The notes beneath the pieces were generated by a model, which saw only the letters and a list, made by a program, of their open reading frames with translations, had not been told where the DNA came from and made no database searches. A program made the position numbers and the translations under genes. Shown here in pieces: positions 7,614 through 16,118 of a stretch of DNA of 64,000 nt (positions are counted from its first letter, which is position 1; the number at the start of each line of letters is the position of its first letter). Source of the stretch: Shinella sp032095155. GTDB lineage: Bacteria; Pseudomonadota; Alphaproteobacteria; Rhizobiales; Rhizobiaceae. The stretch covers positions 106,138 to 170,137 of the forward strand of contig NZ_JBLZPK010000039.1 in NCBI RefSeq assembly GCF_049199905.1, read 5' to 3'.

Positions 7614-8980
7614 AGCTTTCCCGCCCTCTCGTGCTTGCCGCCCTCTTTGCCTGGGCCGCGCCCCTCATCGGCTTCGCGCAGGAGGCCGACAAGACCTTTG
7701 CGACCGGCATGATCCCTGCCGATCATATTTTCCTGCCGGACGATGCGCCGAGCGCCAGCGTCTTCCTGATTTCGGATGCGAACGGCTGGGGGGCTGACGA
7801 AGACAAGGAAGCGGACGCCCTCGTCGAAAAGGGAGCGGCCGTCGTCGGCATCGATTTCCCGTCCTATCTCAAGGCCTTGCAGGCCGATGACGGCGATTGT
7901 GTCTTTATGATCTCCGACGTGGAATCGCTCGCCCATCAGGTCCAGCGGGCCGGTGGGGCGACGAGCTACAATCCACCCGTCATCGCCGGCATCGGCGAGG
8001 GTGGTGCGCTGGCGCTGGCGATGATCGCCCAGAGCCCCGCCGCCACGATCGGCGAGGCGATCGCGGTGGATCCTCAGGCCGGCATTCCGCTCGACAAGGT
8101 TCTCTGCACGCCCGCGTCCAAGACGAAGCTTGACGGGCGCACCGTCTATGGCCTTACCGACGGCGCGCTGCCGGCGCCGGTGACGGTGCTCTTCACCGGC
8201 AAGGCGCCGCAGGCCGGGCGCGATCACGTCGCGGCGCTGCAAAAGGCGCATGCCGATATCGATGTGCGGGATGAGACGGCCTCCGCCACGGATGTTCTGG
8301 CCCAGACGCTCGCCGACCATATCGATGCGGCCGGTGATGCGGACAGCCCGCTCGGCCTGCCGCTCGCCGTGCTCAAGGCGACGCCGGCGTTCGATACGAT
8401 GGCGGTGGTCTATTCGGGGGACGGCGGCTGGCGCGACATCGACAAGCAGGTGGCCGGCGCCCTGCAGCAGCGCGGCATTCCCGTCGTCGGCGTGGATTCG
8501 CTGCGTTACTTCTGGTCGCAGCGCAAGCCGCAGGAGACGGCGGATGACCTGTCCCGCATCATCGAGGCCTTCCGCAAGGAATGGAACGTCAAGCACGTCC
8601 TGCTCGTCGGTTACTCCTTCGGCTCGGACATCCTGCCGGCGACCTACAACCTGCTTTCGCCCGACGATCGCGCCCGCGTGCCGCAACTCACGCTCATGGC
8701 GCTCTCCCATCAGGTCGACTACGAGGTTTCCGTCACCGGCTGGCTTGGCGTGGCAGGCGAGGGGGCGGGCGGCGATCCCGTCGATGATATCGCCAAGATC
8801 GATCCCAAGCGCGTGCAGTGCATTTCCGGCACGGAGGAGGACGACGATCCCTGCCCGACGCTCAAAGCCTCCGGCGTGGAATCGATCGCCATCGAAGGCG
8901 GACATCATTTCGACGGAGACTATGAAGGTCTGGCCGATCGCATCGTCAACGGGCTCAAGGCGCGGCTTTCGGCAAATTGA
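7610..8980 (+). CDS. acvB: AcvB/VirJ-type periplasmic alpha/beta hydrolase (lysyl-PG hydrolase)
   Basis: A secreted two-domain protein of 456 residues. A signal peptide occupies about residues 1-23. The C-terminal half is an alpha/beta hydrolase of the VirJ family with the nucleophile elbow GYSFGS (Ser336) and a catalytic-type His in GGHHFDGD near residue 430. The N-terminal half looks like a degenerate copy, with GIGEGG where the nucleophile would sit. In Agrobacterium and Rhizobium AcvB is reported to cleave lysyl-phosphatidylglycerol. It is translationally coupled to lpiA through an ATGA overlap, so synthesis and removal of the same lipid are encoded together. Confidence 0.92.
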   Translation: MKLSRPLVLAALFAWAAPLIGFAQEADKTFATGMIPADHIFLPDDAPSASVFLISDANGWGADEDKEADALVEKGAAVVGIDFPSYLKALQADDGDCVFMISDVESLAHQVQRAGGATSYNPPVIAGIGEGGALALAMIAQSPAATIGEAIAVDPQAGIPLDKVLCTPASKTKLDGRTVYGLTDGALPAPVTVLFTGKAPQAGRDHVAALQKAHADIDVRDETASATDVLAQTLADHIDAAGDADSPLGLPLAVLKATPAFDTMAVVYSGDGGWRDIDKQVAGALQQRGIPVVGVDSLRYFWSQRKPQETADDLSRIIEAFRKEWNVKHVLLVGYSFGSDILPATYNLLSPDDRARVPQLTLMALSHQVDYEVSVTGWLGVAGEGAGGDPVDDIAKIDPKRVQCISGTEEDDDPCPTLKASGVESIAIEGGHHFDGDYEGLADRIVNGLKARLSAN

Positions 8981-9300
8981 GCCCGCGTGAACCGGCGCCC
9001 CGCAAAGATTACAGATCCTTCATGGAGGACGGATCGTCTCCGTCCGGCGCAGGTTTGGGCAAGCCTTTGAACGGACAGCCGTTTCGCGGAATTTGGTGCG
9101 GGGGAATTCCTCAATCCGGGCAATACTTTGGCAGAAATGCCGGCCGAAACTTTATTTAATTGTAACATGACCGGAGCCAATCGGCGGGCCTATAGATGGT
9201 GACAGGCTGGATGCCGCCGGCGGGAAGCAACCGCGACGCGACGACACCGGACAGCCTGCCGGGGAAGCAAACCGTCCCCAATTCATCGAGGATACGCATC
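8981..9300. other. Intergenic region without a recognised gene
   Basis: About 320 bp between acvB and the small secreted-protein gene. I find no convincing coding sequence or RNA gene. An AT-richer stretch near 9148-9170 probably belongs to the promoter region of the following gene, but I cannot define -35/-10 boxes with confidence. Confidence 0.4.
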
Positions 9301-9714
9301 ATGCGCTCGACATTCAAAACCATCGCCTTCGCCACCATCGCGCTCTCGCTTGCCACCGGCGGCGCCTTCGCCGCCAGCAGGCATGAAGGCTCCGCCGTCG
9401 GCATGGGCGGACACGATTCCGAACCGCTCGTCCAGCCGACGCCCGCTATCGTCACGCCGACGCAGGTCCACAAGCCGCGTCTCAGCCAGGTGCTCGCCGA
9501 GGTCCGCGCGACCGACAGGAAGATCGAGCGGGACGAGGCCATGAACAAGCTCTCGGCCAGCGCCGCGCGCAAGTTCGAAGGCGAGGCCAGCAGCATTCGC
9601 CATCACGCCATGACGGTTGCCGACATGCACAATGGCGCGATCCCGAAGGCCACCTTCCTGCGCCTGAAGGGCGACATTCGCGAGCTCAACCGGGATGTAC
9701 CCCGGATGAGCTGA
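9301..9714 (+). CDS. Small secreted protein of unknown function
   Basis: A 137-residue protein that I do not recognise. ATG at 9301 is chosen because GAGG lies about 10 bases ahead and because the first 26 residues form a clear signal peptide ending at a GAFAA-type cleavage site. The in-frame GTG/ATG codons further upstream would bury that signal. The mature part is short and Lys/Arg/Glu-rich, with a helical stretch (about residues 60-135, RLSQVLAEVRATDRKIERD). It has no cysteines or recognisable domain. A stem-loop follows directly. The next gene encodes a periplasmic protease, so a periplasmic role is plausible. Confidence 0.6.
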   Translation: MRSTFKTIAFATIALSLATGGAFAASRHEGSAVGMGGHDSEPLVQPTPAIVTPTQVHKPRLSQVLAEVRATDRKIERDEAMNKLSASAARKFEGEASSIRHHAMTVADMHNGAIPKATFLRLKGDIRELNRDVPRMS

Positions 9715-9720
9715 CGTTTC

Positions 9721-9752
9721 CATCCGGCGGGCGACACCGTGCCCGCCGGATG
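9721..9752 (+). terminator. Stem-loop after the small secreted-protein gene
   Basis: A perfect 12-bp inverted repeat (CATCCGGCGGGC / GCCCGCCGGATG) with an 8-nt loop starts 6 bp after the stop codon. No U-run follows, so it may stabilise the 3' end or act as a weak terminator. Confidence 0.55.
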
Positions 9753-9924
9753 AACCCCGCTGCCTCCGCTCTTGGGGCCGGCGTCCAGGCTGAGCCTCGC
9801 TCTCGGGGCCGCCACGATTTCCATCAACCACAAACGAGATCGGCCGCCCTGCACCTGCGGTCCGGTTTCGTGCGCTCCGGCGCCGGCGCAAAGGCACCGG
9901 GGCGCCGAACAAAGGAAGACGACC

Positions 9925-11436
9925 ATGACCAGAATTCTTGAAAAATATCGTGTCGCAGCGCTTCTCGGCGTTGCCCTGCTGGTGGTGCCCGTGGCCGCCT
10001 CCAGCCTTCTCGGCACGCAGGCCGCGCAAGCCGCCGCGCCGCAAAGTTTCGGTTCGGCCCTTGCGGACGGCTCGTTTGCAGCCATCGTCTCGGCCGACAA
10101 GCCCGCCGTCGTCACCATCACGACCACGTTGAAGGCCGAGAACGCCTCTGCAGACGGCAGCTCGCCCTTCGGCGGCGACAGCCCCTTCGACCAGCAGTTC
10201 CGCGACTTCTTCGGCGAACGGCAGATTCCGGTGCCCGACCAGCGCCCGAGCGGCAAGGCCGAAGCGCTCGGCTCCGGCTTCGTCCTGACGCGCGACGGCT
10301 ATATCGTCACCAACAACCACGTCATCGACAAGGCGAGCACGATCAAGGTGACGCTCGACGACGGCACGGAACTGCCCGCCAAGCTGGTCGGCGCCGATCC
10401 GAAATCCGACCTTGCCGTGGTAAAGATCGAGACGGACAAGCCGCTCGCCACCATCGGTTGGGGACAGTCGGACACGCTGCGCGCCGGCGATCCCATCCTT
10501 GCCATCGGCAATCCGTTCGGCATCGGCACGACGGTCACGGCCGGTATCGTCTCGGCCCGCGGCCGCGATCTGCACAGCGGGCCCTATGACGATTTCATCC
10601 AGATCGACGCGCCGATCAACCACGGCAATTCCGGCGGTCCGCTCGTCGGCATCGACGGCAATGTGGTCGGCATCAACACGGCGATCTATTCGCCGAACGG
10701 CGGCAGCGTCGGTGTCGGCTTCGCCATCCCGTCCGATCAGGCACAGACCGTGGTTGCCAAGTTGATGAAGGACGGCTCGATCGAGCATGGTTTCATCGGT
10801 GTGCAGATCCAGCCGGTGACCGCCGATATCGCCGATGCGATCGGCCTGGCCAAGCCGGCCGGCGCACTGGTGGCGCGGGTCGATGACGGCACGCCTGCTG
10901 CCAAGGCCGGTATCCGCTCGGGCGACGTTGTCACGGCGCTTGGAGGCAAGGCGGTGAGCTCGCCGCGCGATCTCTCGCGCATGGTGGCCGATCTCTCGCC
11001 CGGCGAAAAGCAGGGCCTGACAGTCTGGCGTGACGGTGCCGACAAGGACCTGACGATCACCATCGGCGCGAATGACGATGGCAGCGGGCAGGTTCTGGCC
11101 GATGCCGGCGGCAAGTCGGGTGAGGCCGGCCAGCGCGTGCCGACCATCGGCGTCCAGCTCGGCGACCTGACGGCGGACATGCGCCAGTCGCTCGGCCTGC
11201 CCAAGGGCGAGAACGGTGCCGTCGTCGAGGGCGTCAGCCCCGACAAACCGGCCGCCGAGGCCGGCCTGCAACCCGGCGATGTCATTCTCTCGGTGAACCA
11301 GAAGCCGGTCGAATCGGGACGCGAGGCGAAGAGCGCCGTGGCCGAGGCCGGCAAGGCCGGGCGCAAGGCCGTGCTGCTGCTCGTCCAGCGTCAGGACGAG
11401 CAGACTTTCGTTACCGTGCCCTTCTCGGTCGGATAA
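9925..11436 (+). CDS. degP: DegP/HtrA-type periplasmic serine endoprotease
   Basis: A 503-residue periplasmic protease and chaperone for misfolded envelope proteins. An N-terminal signal or anchor covers about residues 1-37. The trypsin-like domain has the triad His132 (TNNHVI), Asp162 (SDLAV) and Ser236 (GNSGGPL). Two PDZ domains follow, roughly residues 285-375 and 395-500. A Q-linker/LA loop rich in Gly, Ser and Phe lies near residues 75-110. Start ATG 9925 has AAAGGAAG ahead of it; extending upstream removes the signal sequence from the terminus. It ends before a strong terminator. Rhizobia carry several paralogues, so the symbol is at family level. Confidence 0.92.
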   Translation: MTRILEKYRVAALLGVALLVVPVAASSLLGTQAAQAAAPQSFGSALADGSFAAIVSADKPAVVTITTTLKAENASADGSSPFGGDSPFDQQFRDFFGERQIPVPDQRPSGKAEALGSGFVLTRDGYIVTNNHVIDKASTIKVTLDDGTELPAKLVGADPKSDLAVVKIETDKPLATIGWGQSDTLRAGDPILAIGNPFGIGTTVTAGIVSARGRDLHSGPYDDFIQIDAPINHGNSGGPLVGIDGNVVGINTAIYSPNGGSVGVGFAIPSDQAQTVVAKLMKDGSIEHGFIGVQIQPVTADIADAIGLAKPAGALVARVDDGTPAAKAGIRSGDVVTALGGKAVSSPRDLSRMVADLSPGEKQGLTVWRDGADKDLTITIGANDDGSGQVLADAGGKSGEAGQRVPTIGVQLGDLTADMRQSLGLPKGENGAVVEGVSPDKPAAEAGLQPGDVILSVNQKPVESGREAKSAVAEAGKAGRKAVLLLVQRQDEQTFVTVPFSVG

Positions 11437-11455
11437 CCGGCCGCGACCACGATGC

Positions 11456-11488
11456 AACACCGTCCGGTTCCGCCGGGCGGTGTTTTGT
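11456..11488 (+). terminator. Rho-independent terminator after degP
   Basis: Arms AACACCGTCCGG and CCGGGCGGTGTT pair over 12 positions (one G-U) around a 5-nt loop, followed by TTGTGTT; with the last stem bases this gives a T-rich tail. It lies between the convergent degP and dapB genes and could serve both. Confidence 0.75.
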
Positions 11489-11490
11489 GT

Positions 11491-12273
11491 TCAGCGCTTG
11501 GAGCCGGCCGGATCGAGCACATCCGCCATCGTATAGGCGCCCGGTGGTTTGCCGGCGATCCAGCGGGCTGCCACCAGCGCACCACGGGCAAACATGCTGC
11601 GTCCCAGCGCCGAATGGGAGATCGTGATCACCTCTTCCTCGGCGGCGAACATCACGCTGTGTTCCCCGACGATGCCGCCGCCGCGGACCACCGAGAACCC
11701 GATCTCGCCCTCCGGCCGCAGGCCCGTCATCCCGTCGCGGCCGCGCCGTTCAACGCTCTCAAGCGAAACCGCACGCCCCTGCGCCGCCGCCTCGCCGAGC
11801 ATGAGCGCCGTTCCCGAGGGGGCATCGACCTTGCGGCGGTGGTGGGCCTCGGTGATCTCGATATCCCAGGCGTCGGACGGCAGGGTTGCGGACATATGCG
11901 AGATCAGCCTCGTCAGGAGATTGAGGCCGATGGAGAAGTTGCCGGAGCGCAGGACGGGAATCTGGTGCGCGGCCGCCGCGATCCTGTCTTCCTCGTCCCG
12001 GCCGAAGCCCGTCGCGCCAATGACCAGCGCCGGGCCGCGTCGACTGGCACATCGCTCGGCGAGTGTGGTGGCGGATGCCGCCGTTGAAAAATCGATGATG
12101 ACGTCGGCGTTTTCGAACGCCTCTTCGTTAGAGAGGAAGCCTGCTTCCTCGTGCCCAGACCGGCCGATCCCACCGATATAGTGAAACGACGTGTCCGACT
12201 GCAGCGCCGCAACGATCGCCTGGCCCATGCGTCCATGCGATCCCGCGACGGCGACGTTGATCGGAGAGGTCAT
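11491..12273 (-). CDS. dapB: 4-hydroxy-tetrahydrodipicolinate reductase (DapB), in an ABC-transporter operon
   Basis: NAD(P)H-dependent reductase of the diaminopimelate/lysine pathway, 260 residues. The Rossmann motif AGSHGRMGQAI is at residues about 8-18. The catalytic region HHRRKVDAPSGTA (about 145-157) holds the His and Lys expected for activity. The C-terminal FSVVRGGGIVGEH motif is also intact. ATG at 12273 begins only 1 bp after the stop of the upstream ABC ATPase gene, so it is very probably co-transcribed and translationally coupled. Rhizobia usually carry a housekeeping dapB elsewhere, so this may be a second copy; that cannot be settled from this window. Confidence 0.9.
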   Translation of the reverse strand: MTSPINVAVAGSHGRMGQAIVAALQSDTSFHYIGGIGRSGHEEAGFLSNEEAFENADVIIDFSTAASATTLAERCASRRGPALVIGATGFGRDEEDRIAAAAHQIPVLRSGNFSIGLNLLTRLISHMSATLPSDAWDIEITEAHHRRKVDAPSGTALMLGEAAAQGRAVSLESVERRGRDGMTGLRPEGEIGFSVVRGGGIVGEHSVMFAAEEEVITISHSALGRSMFARGALVAARWIAGKPPGAYTMADVLDPAGSKR

Positions 12274-12274
12274 T

Positions 12275-13318
12275 TCAAGCGCCCTGGGCGAGGACATGCG
12301 CACGGCCGGCAATGTCGAGCTGTACGATATCGCCGGGACTGGGGAGGGCGATGCCGGATGTGCGGATCAGGACAGGCGGCAGGGATGTGTCCGGCAGGGC
12401 GACGGCGACCGTCGAGACGGCGCCGCCGAACTGGACATCGACCACGCGGGCACCGGTCTTCGGCGCGGCGTGGTCGATGGCGATGCTGATCTGCTCCGGC
12501 CGAAGCATGATCTCCGCCTTGCCGGTCCGGTTGCCATCGATGGCCACACGCCCGAGCGCACAATCGGCAAAGCCATCACCGATTGTGGCCGGCAGGAGAA
12601 CCGCATCGCCGAGGAAGAGCGCCGTTTCCCGGTCGCAGGGCTGCCGGTAGAGGGTCTGCGGTGAACCGGCCTGGATCAGCCTGCCCTCCCGCAGCACCGC
12701 CACCTGGTCGGCGAAGGAGAGCGCCTCGGTCTGATCGTGAGTGACGAGAATGGCGGTGATGCCGGCATGGTGCAGAACCCGCGCGACGGCCTTGCGCATC
12801 GCTTCTCGAAGGCCGGTATCGAGGGCGGAGAACGGTTCGTCGAGCAGCATGAGGCGCGGCTCGCGGCCGAGCGCGCGGGCGAGCGCCACACGCTGCTGCT
12901 GGCCGCCGGAGAGCTGGTGCGGCCGGCGGGTCGCCATGCTGCCGTCAAGTTCCACCATGTCGAGGAGATCGGCAATGCGCTTCGCGCGGTCCGCCTTGCC
13001 GCGCTCGAAGCCGAAGGCGATGTTTTCAGCGACGCTCAGATGCGGAAACAGCGCCCCGTCCTGCGAGACGATGCCGATGCCGCGCTTGTGGGCGGGCACA
13101 CCGGCCGGCCCTTCGGCCAAGAGCGTTCCGCCGCAGGATACACGGCCGCTGTCGGGGAATTCGAAGCCGGCGATGATGCGCAGCAGCGTGGATTTGCCGG
13201 ATCCCGAGGGGCCGACCACGGCCGTGCGGCTGCCTGGCCCGACCGAGAGGCTGACGCCATCCAGGGCCTGGACCTCGCCGTAGCGCTTGCTGATGGCTTC
13301 AAGGGAGAGCAGCGTCAT
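12275..13318 (-). CDS. fbpC: ABC transporter ATP-binding protein, ferric-iron (FbpC/AfuC) type
   Basis: The 347-residue ATPase of a binding-protein-dependent importer. Walker A is GPSGSGKS (about residues 36-43), the signature is LSGGQQQRVALARAL, Walker B is LMLLDEPFSALD and the switch His follows in VTHDQ. Residues after about 240 form a TOBE-type regulatory domain, as in FbpC and PotA. ATG at 13318 overlaps the permease stop in an ATGA. The gene is followed by dapB after 1 bp. With the fused permease and the FbpA-like binding protein across the divergent intergenic region, it forms one importer. Confidence 0.88.
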   Translation of the reverse strand: MTLLSLEAISKRYGEVQALDGVSLSVGPGSRTAVVGPSGSGKSTLLRIIAGFEFPDSGRVSCGGTLLAEGPAGVPAHKRGIGIVSQDGALFPHLSVAENIAFGFERGKADRAKRIADLLDMVELDGSMATRRPHQLSGGQQQRVALARALGREPRLMLLDEPFSALDTGLREAMRKAVARVLHHAGITAILVTHDQTEALSFADQVAVLREGRLIQAGSPQTLYRQPCDRETALFLGDAVLLPATIGDGFADCALGRVAIDGNRTGKAEIMLRPEQISIAIDHAAPKTGARVVDVQFGGAVSTVAVALPDTSLPPVLIRTSGIALPSPGDIVQLDIAGRAHVLAQGA

Positions 13319-14910
13319 TGGCCGTCCGTCCGTTTCGATTGGGCATGGAGGAGAAGGGTCAGCGGCAGCGAGAGCACCACCATCATCGTCGCGTAGGGCG
13401 CGGCGGCGACATAGTCGATCTCGCTCGTCAGCGACCAGAAGCGCGTCGCCAGCGTCTCGACGCCGTTCGGCGCAAGCATCAGGGTGGCGGTCAGCTCGTT
13501 GGTGATGCCGAGCGCGACGAGGGCGACGCTGGCAGCCGCACCGGGTGCGGCAAGCCGCAGCGTGACCTGCCGCAGCGCCTGCACGGGCGTGCGCCCAAGC
13601 GCCATGGCGGCGCGCTCCAGTTCGACGGGCGCCTGCGCGATGCTGGCCCTGAGACCCACCATGGCGCGCGGCAGAAACAGCAGGACGTAGCCGGCAAGCA
13701 GCATGGCAAACGTCTGGTAGAGCGGCAACAGGAAGCGCACCGTGATTGAGACGAGCGCCAGCGCCACCACGACGCCCGGCAGCGAGCCGACATAATAATG
13801 GCAAGCCTCGAGAAGCCGCTGCAAGCGTCCGGGCGCGCGCACCGAAAGCCAGGCCATGGGAACGGCAACGACCGTCGCGAGCACGCCGCCGGCAAGCGCT
13901 AGGAGCAGGGTTTCGCTCACCGCGCCGGTGACTTCACTGTCCCAGATGCCGGTGCCGCCGAGCCATAGCCAGCGGCCGAGCGTTATCAGCGGCACTCCTA
14001 GGGTGAGGGCGGCGAGCCCCACCGGCAGGAGGAGGGCAGGCAAAGCGAGGCGGCCGAGCCGGCGTCGTTCGGCGGGTCGCGCGGCACCTGTGCCGACGCG
14101 CGCATAACGCTCATTGCCGCGCAGCAGGACTTCCAGCGCCAGCAGGAACAGGCAGCACCCGACGAGCACGCCGCCGATCATGTTGGCGGCGGGGCTGTTA
14201 TAGGAGGACTGGAACTGGTCGACGATGGCGGTCGCCAGCGTGTCGAAGCGGATCATCGCGAAGAGGCCATATTCCGAAAGCAGGTGCAGGCCGATCAGAA
14301 GCGAGCCGCCGCAGATGGCGAGCCTGAGCTGCGGCAGCACGACGCGGAAGAAGACGGCGACAGGTGCCAAGCCGAGCGAGGCCGCGGCGTCCTCAACGGC
14401 GGGATCGAGCCGCCGGAGTGCTGCGGCGACCGGCAGATAGAGAAACGGATAATAGGCGAGCACGGCGACGAAGGTGCCGCCGGCCAGGCCGCGCATGCTG
14501 GGCACGAGGCTGACCCAGGCATAACTGTGCACAAAGGCGGGCACGGCGAGCGGCGTGATCGCCAGCCATGCCCAGAGGCGGGCGCCGGGAATATCGGTGC
14601 GTTCGGTCAGCCATGCCATGGCGACGGCCAACGCAATCGATAGCGGGATCGTCAGCAGTTCGAGGTAGAGCGTGCTGAGAACGAGTTCTCCGATACGCGG
14701 GCGGAAGACCAGCGTCTTCACCGTCTCCCAGCCGACATCGTAGGTCACCCAGCCGATGAAGCCGAGCGGCACGAGGCTGAACAAGGCCACCAGCCCGGCG
14801 AGCATGGTGACGGAGACATTCGGCAGCGATGCGCGCATGCGCTGGCGAGCCGGCCAAGGCCGGGCGAATGTCTGAACTGTACTATCCTGCAACAAGGCCC
14901 ATGCCTTCAT
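13315..14910 (-). CDS. fbpB: Fused two-module ABC permease, ferric-iron (FbpB) type
   Basis: An inner-membrane permease of about 531 residues with two binding-protein-dependent transport modules, roughly residues 60-255 and 340-525. That is about twelve membrane segments in all, the layout of FbpB/SfuB/AfuB. EAA-like loops are visible as AAASLGLAPVAVFFRVVLPQ and AAMALGRTPVQALRQVTL. The start is uncertain. ATG 14910 is used because the longer frame begins with TTG at 14988 and neither has a strong ribosome-binding site; ATG 14838 is a third option. It overlaps the ATPase gene by 4 bp. Confidence 0.85.
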   Translation of the reverse strand: MKAWALLQDSTVQTFARPWPARQRMRASLPNVSVTMLAGLVALFSLVPLGFIGWVTYDVGWETVKTLVFRPRIGELVLSTLYLELLTIPLSIALAVAMAWLTERTDIPGARLWAWLAITPLAVPAFVHSYAWVSLVPSMRGLAGGTFVAVLAYYPFLYLPVAAALRRLDPAVEDAAASLGLAPVAVFFRVVLPQLRLAICGGSLLIGLHLLSEYGLFAMIRFDTLATAIVDQFQSSYNSPAANMIGGVLVGCCLFLLALEVLLRGNERYARVGTGAARPAERRRLGRLALPALLLPVGLAALTLGVPLITLGRWLWLGGTGIWDSEVTGAVSETLLLALAGGVLATVVAVPMAWLSVRAPGRLQRLLEACHYYVGSLPGVVVALALVSITVRFLLPLYQTFAMLLAGYVLLFLPRAMVGLRASIAQAPVELERAAMALGRTPVQALRQVTLRLAAPGAAASVALVALGITNELTATLMLAPNGVETLATRFWSLTSEIDYVAAAPYATMMVVLSLPLTLLLHAQSKRTDGQ

Positions 14911-15114
14911 GCCATGAGAACGAGCGGACTGTTTCGCACGCGGCGGATCATCCGCTCCTGCCCTAAGGATTTCTTGAGTGAAAGGCAATGGTTTGCGCTG
15001 CCGAGATGTTTACCTGCGGCGTGGTGACACTGGCGCGGGACGCGATGCCGCTATAAGTAGAGTGCGCTTGCCCAGTTTTGTGGGCGGTATCTCGGCCTTG
15101 TGAAGGAGACTATC

Positions 15115-16113
15115 ATGACCCTGTCGATCCGATTGACCTTTGCCGCCCTGTCGCTCACGGCACTTGCCTCCGGCGCCACGGCGCAGGATGCCGGCGAACT
15201 CGTCATCTACAATGCCCAGCACGAGGGGCTTGGAAAGGCGTGGATCGATGCCTTCACAAAGGAGACCGGCATCAAGGTCGTGGTCCGCAAGGGCAGCGAC
15301 ATGGAATTCGCCAACCTCATCCTGCAGGAAGGCGACCTGACCCCCGCCGATCTTTTCCTGACCGAAAACTCGCCCGCCATGGCACTGCTCGATGCGGCTG
15401 GGCGGTTTGCGCCCGTCGACAAGGAAACGCTCGACCAGGTGCCGGCGGACTATCGCCCGGCCAATGGCATGTGGACGGGCATCGCCGCACGCTCGACGGT
15501 CTTTGCCTATGACAAGACGAAGCTCGCCGAAGACAAGCTGCCGAAATCGATGCTCGACCTTGCCGATCCCGCCTGGAAGGGGCGTTGGGGCGCGTCCCCG
15601 AACGGCGCGGATTTCCAGGCGATCGTCGGTGCGCTGCTCCAGCTGAAGGGCGAGCAGGCAGCGGCGGCGTGGCTGACGGCGATGAAGGAAAATGCGACGC
15701 CCTACAAAGGCAACAGCGTGGCGATGAAGGCGGTCAATGCCGGTGAAGTCGAAGGGGCCGTGATCTACCACTACTACTGGTTCGGCGATCAGGCGAAGAC
15801 CGGTGAAAACAGCGGCAACGTCGCGCTGCACTATTTCAAGAACCAGGATCCGGGCGCCTTCGTCAGCATTTCCGGCGGCGGCATCCTGAAGACCAGCACG
15901 CACCAGAAGGAGGCGCAGGCCTTCCTGAAGTGGATCACCGGCAAGGCCGGCCAGGCGATCCTGCGTGACGGCACGTCCTTCGAATATGCAATCGCCGGCG
16001 ATGCCAATCCCAAGCTCGTTCCGCTCAAGGATCTGGATGCCCCGAAGGTCGAGGCCTCCACGCTCGACAGCAAGAAGGTCGTCGAGCTGATGACGGCCGC
16101 CGGCCTGCTCTGA
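15115..16113 (+). CDS. fbpA: Periplasmic iron-binding protein, FbpA type
   Basis: Solute-binding protein of 332 residues, divergent from its permease and ATPase. The signal peptide covers residues 1-24 or so. The mature protein begins GELVIYNAQHEGLGKAW, typical of the FbpA/AfuA class of transferrin-like ferric-iron binders. The adjacent tyrosines Y220-Y221 in YHYYWFG match the Tyr pair that coordinates ferric iron in that family. AAGGAG sits 8 bases before ATG 15115. It ends 5 bp from the convergent glycoside-importer ATPase gene. I could not identify a convincing Fur, RirA or Irr box in the 200-bp divergent region. Confidence 0.87.
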   Translation: MTLSIRLTFAALSLTALASGATAQDAGELVIYNAQHEGLGKAWIDAFTKETGIKVVVRKGSDMEFANLILQEGDLTPADLFLTENSPAMALLDAAGRFAPVDKETLDQVPADYRPANGMWTGIAARSTVFAYDKTKLAEDKLPKSMLDLADPAWKGRWGASPNGADFQAIVGALLQLKGEQAAAAWLTAMKENATPYKGNSVAMKAVNAGEVEGAVIYHYYWFGDQAKTGENSGNVALHYFKNQDPGAFVSISGGGILKTSTHQKEAQAFLKWITGKAGQAILRDGTSFEYAIAGDANPKLVPLKDLDAPKVEASTLDSKKVVELMTAAGLL

Positions 16114-16118
16114 GACCC

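Noticed and set aside
9283..11460. Long open reading frame on the minus strand under degP
   Set aside because: Antisense shadow of degP; composition is not protein-like and the plus-strand protease has all its catalytic motifs.
14911..15114. Possible Fur, RirA or Irr site between fbpB and fbpA
   Set aside because: I could not see a convincing palindrome or direct repeat; a matrix search would be needed.
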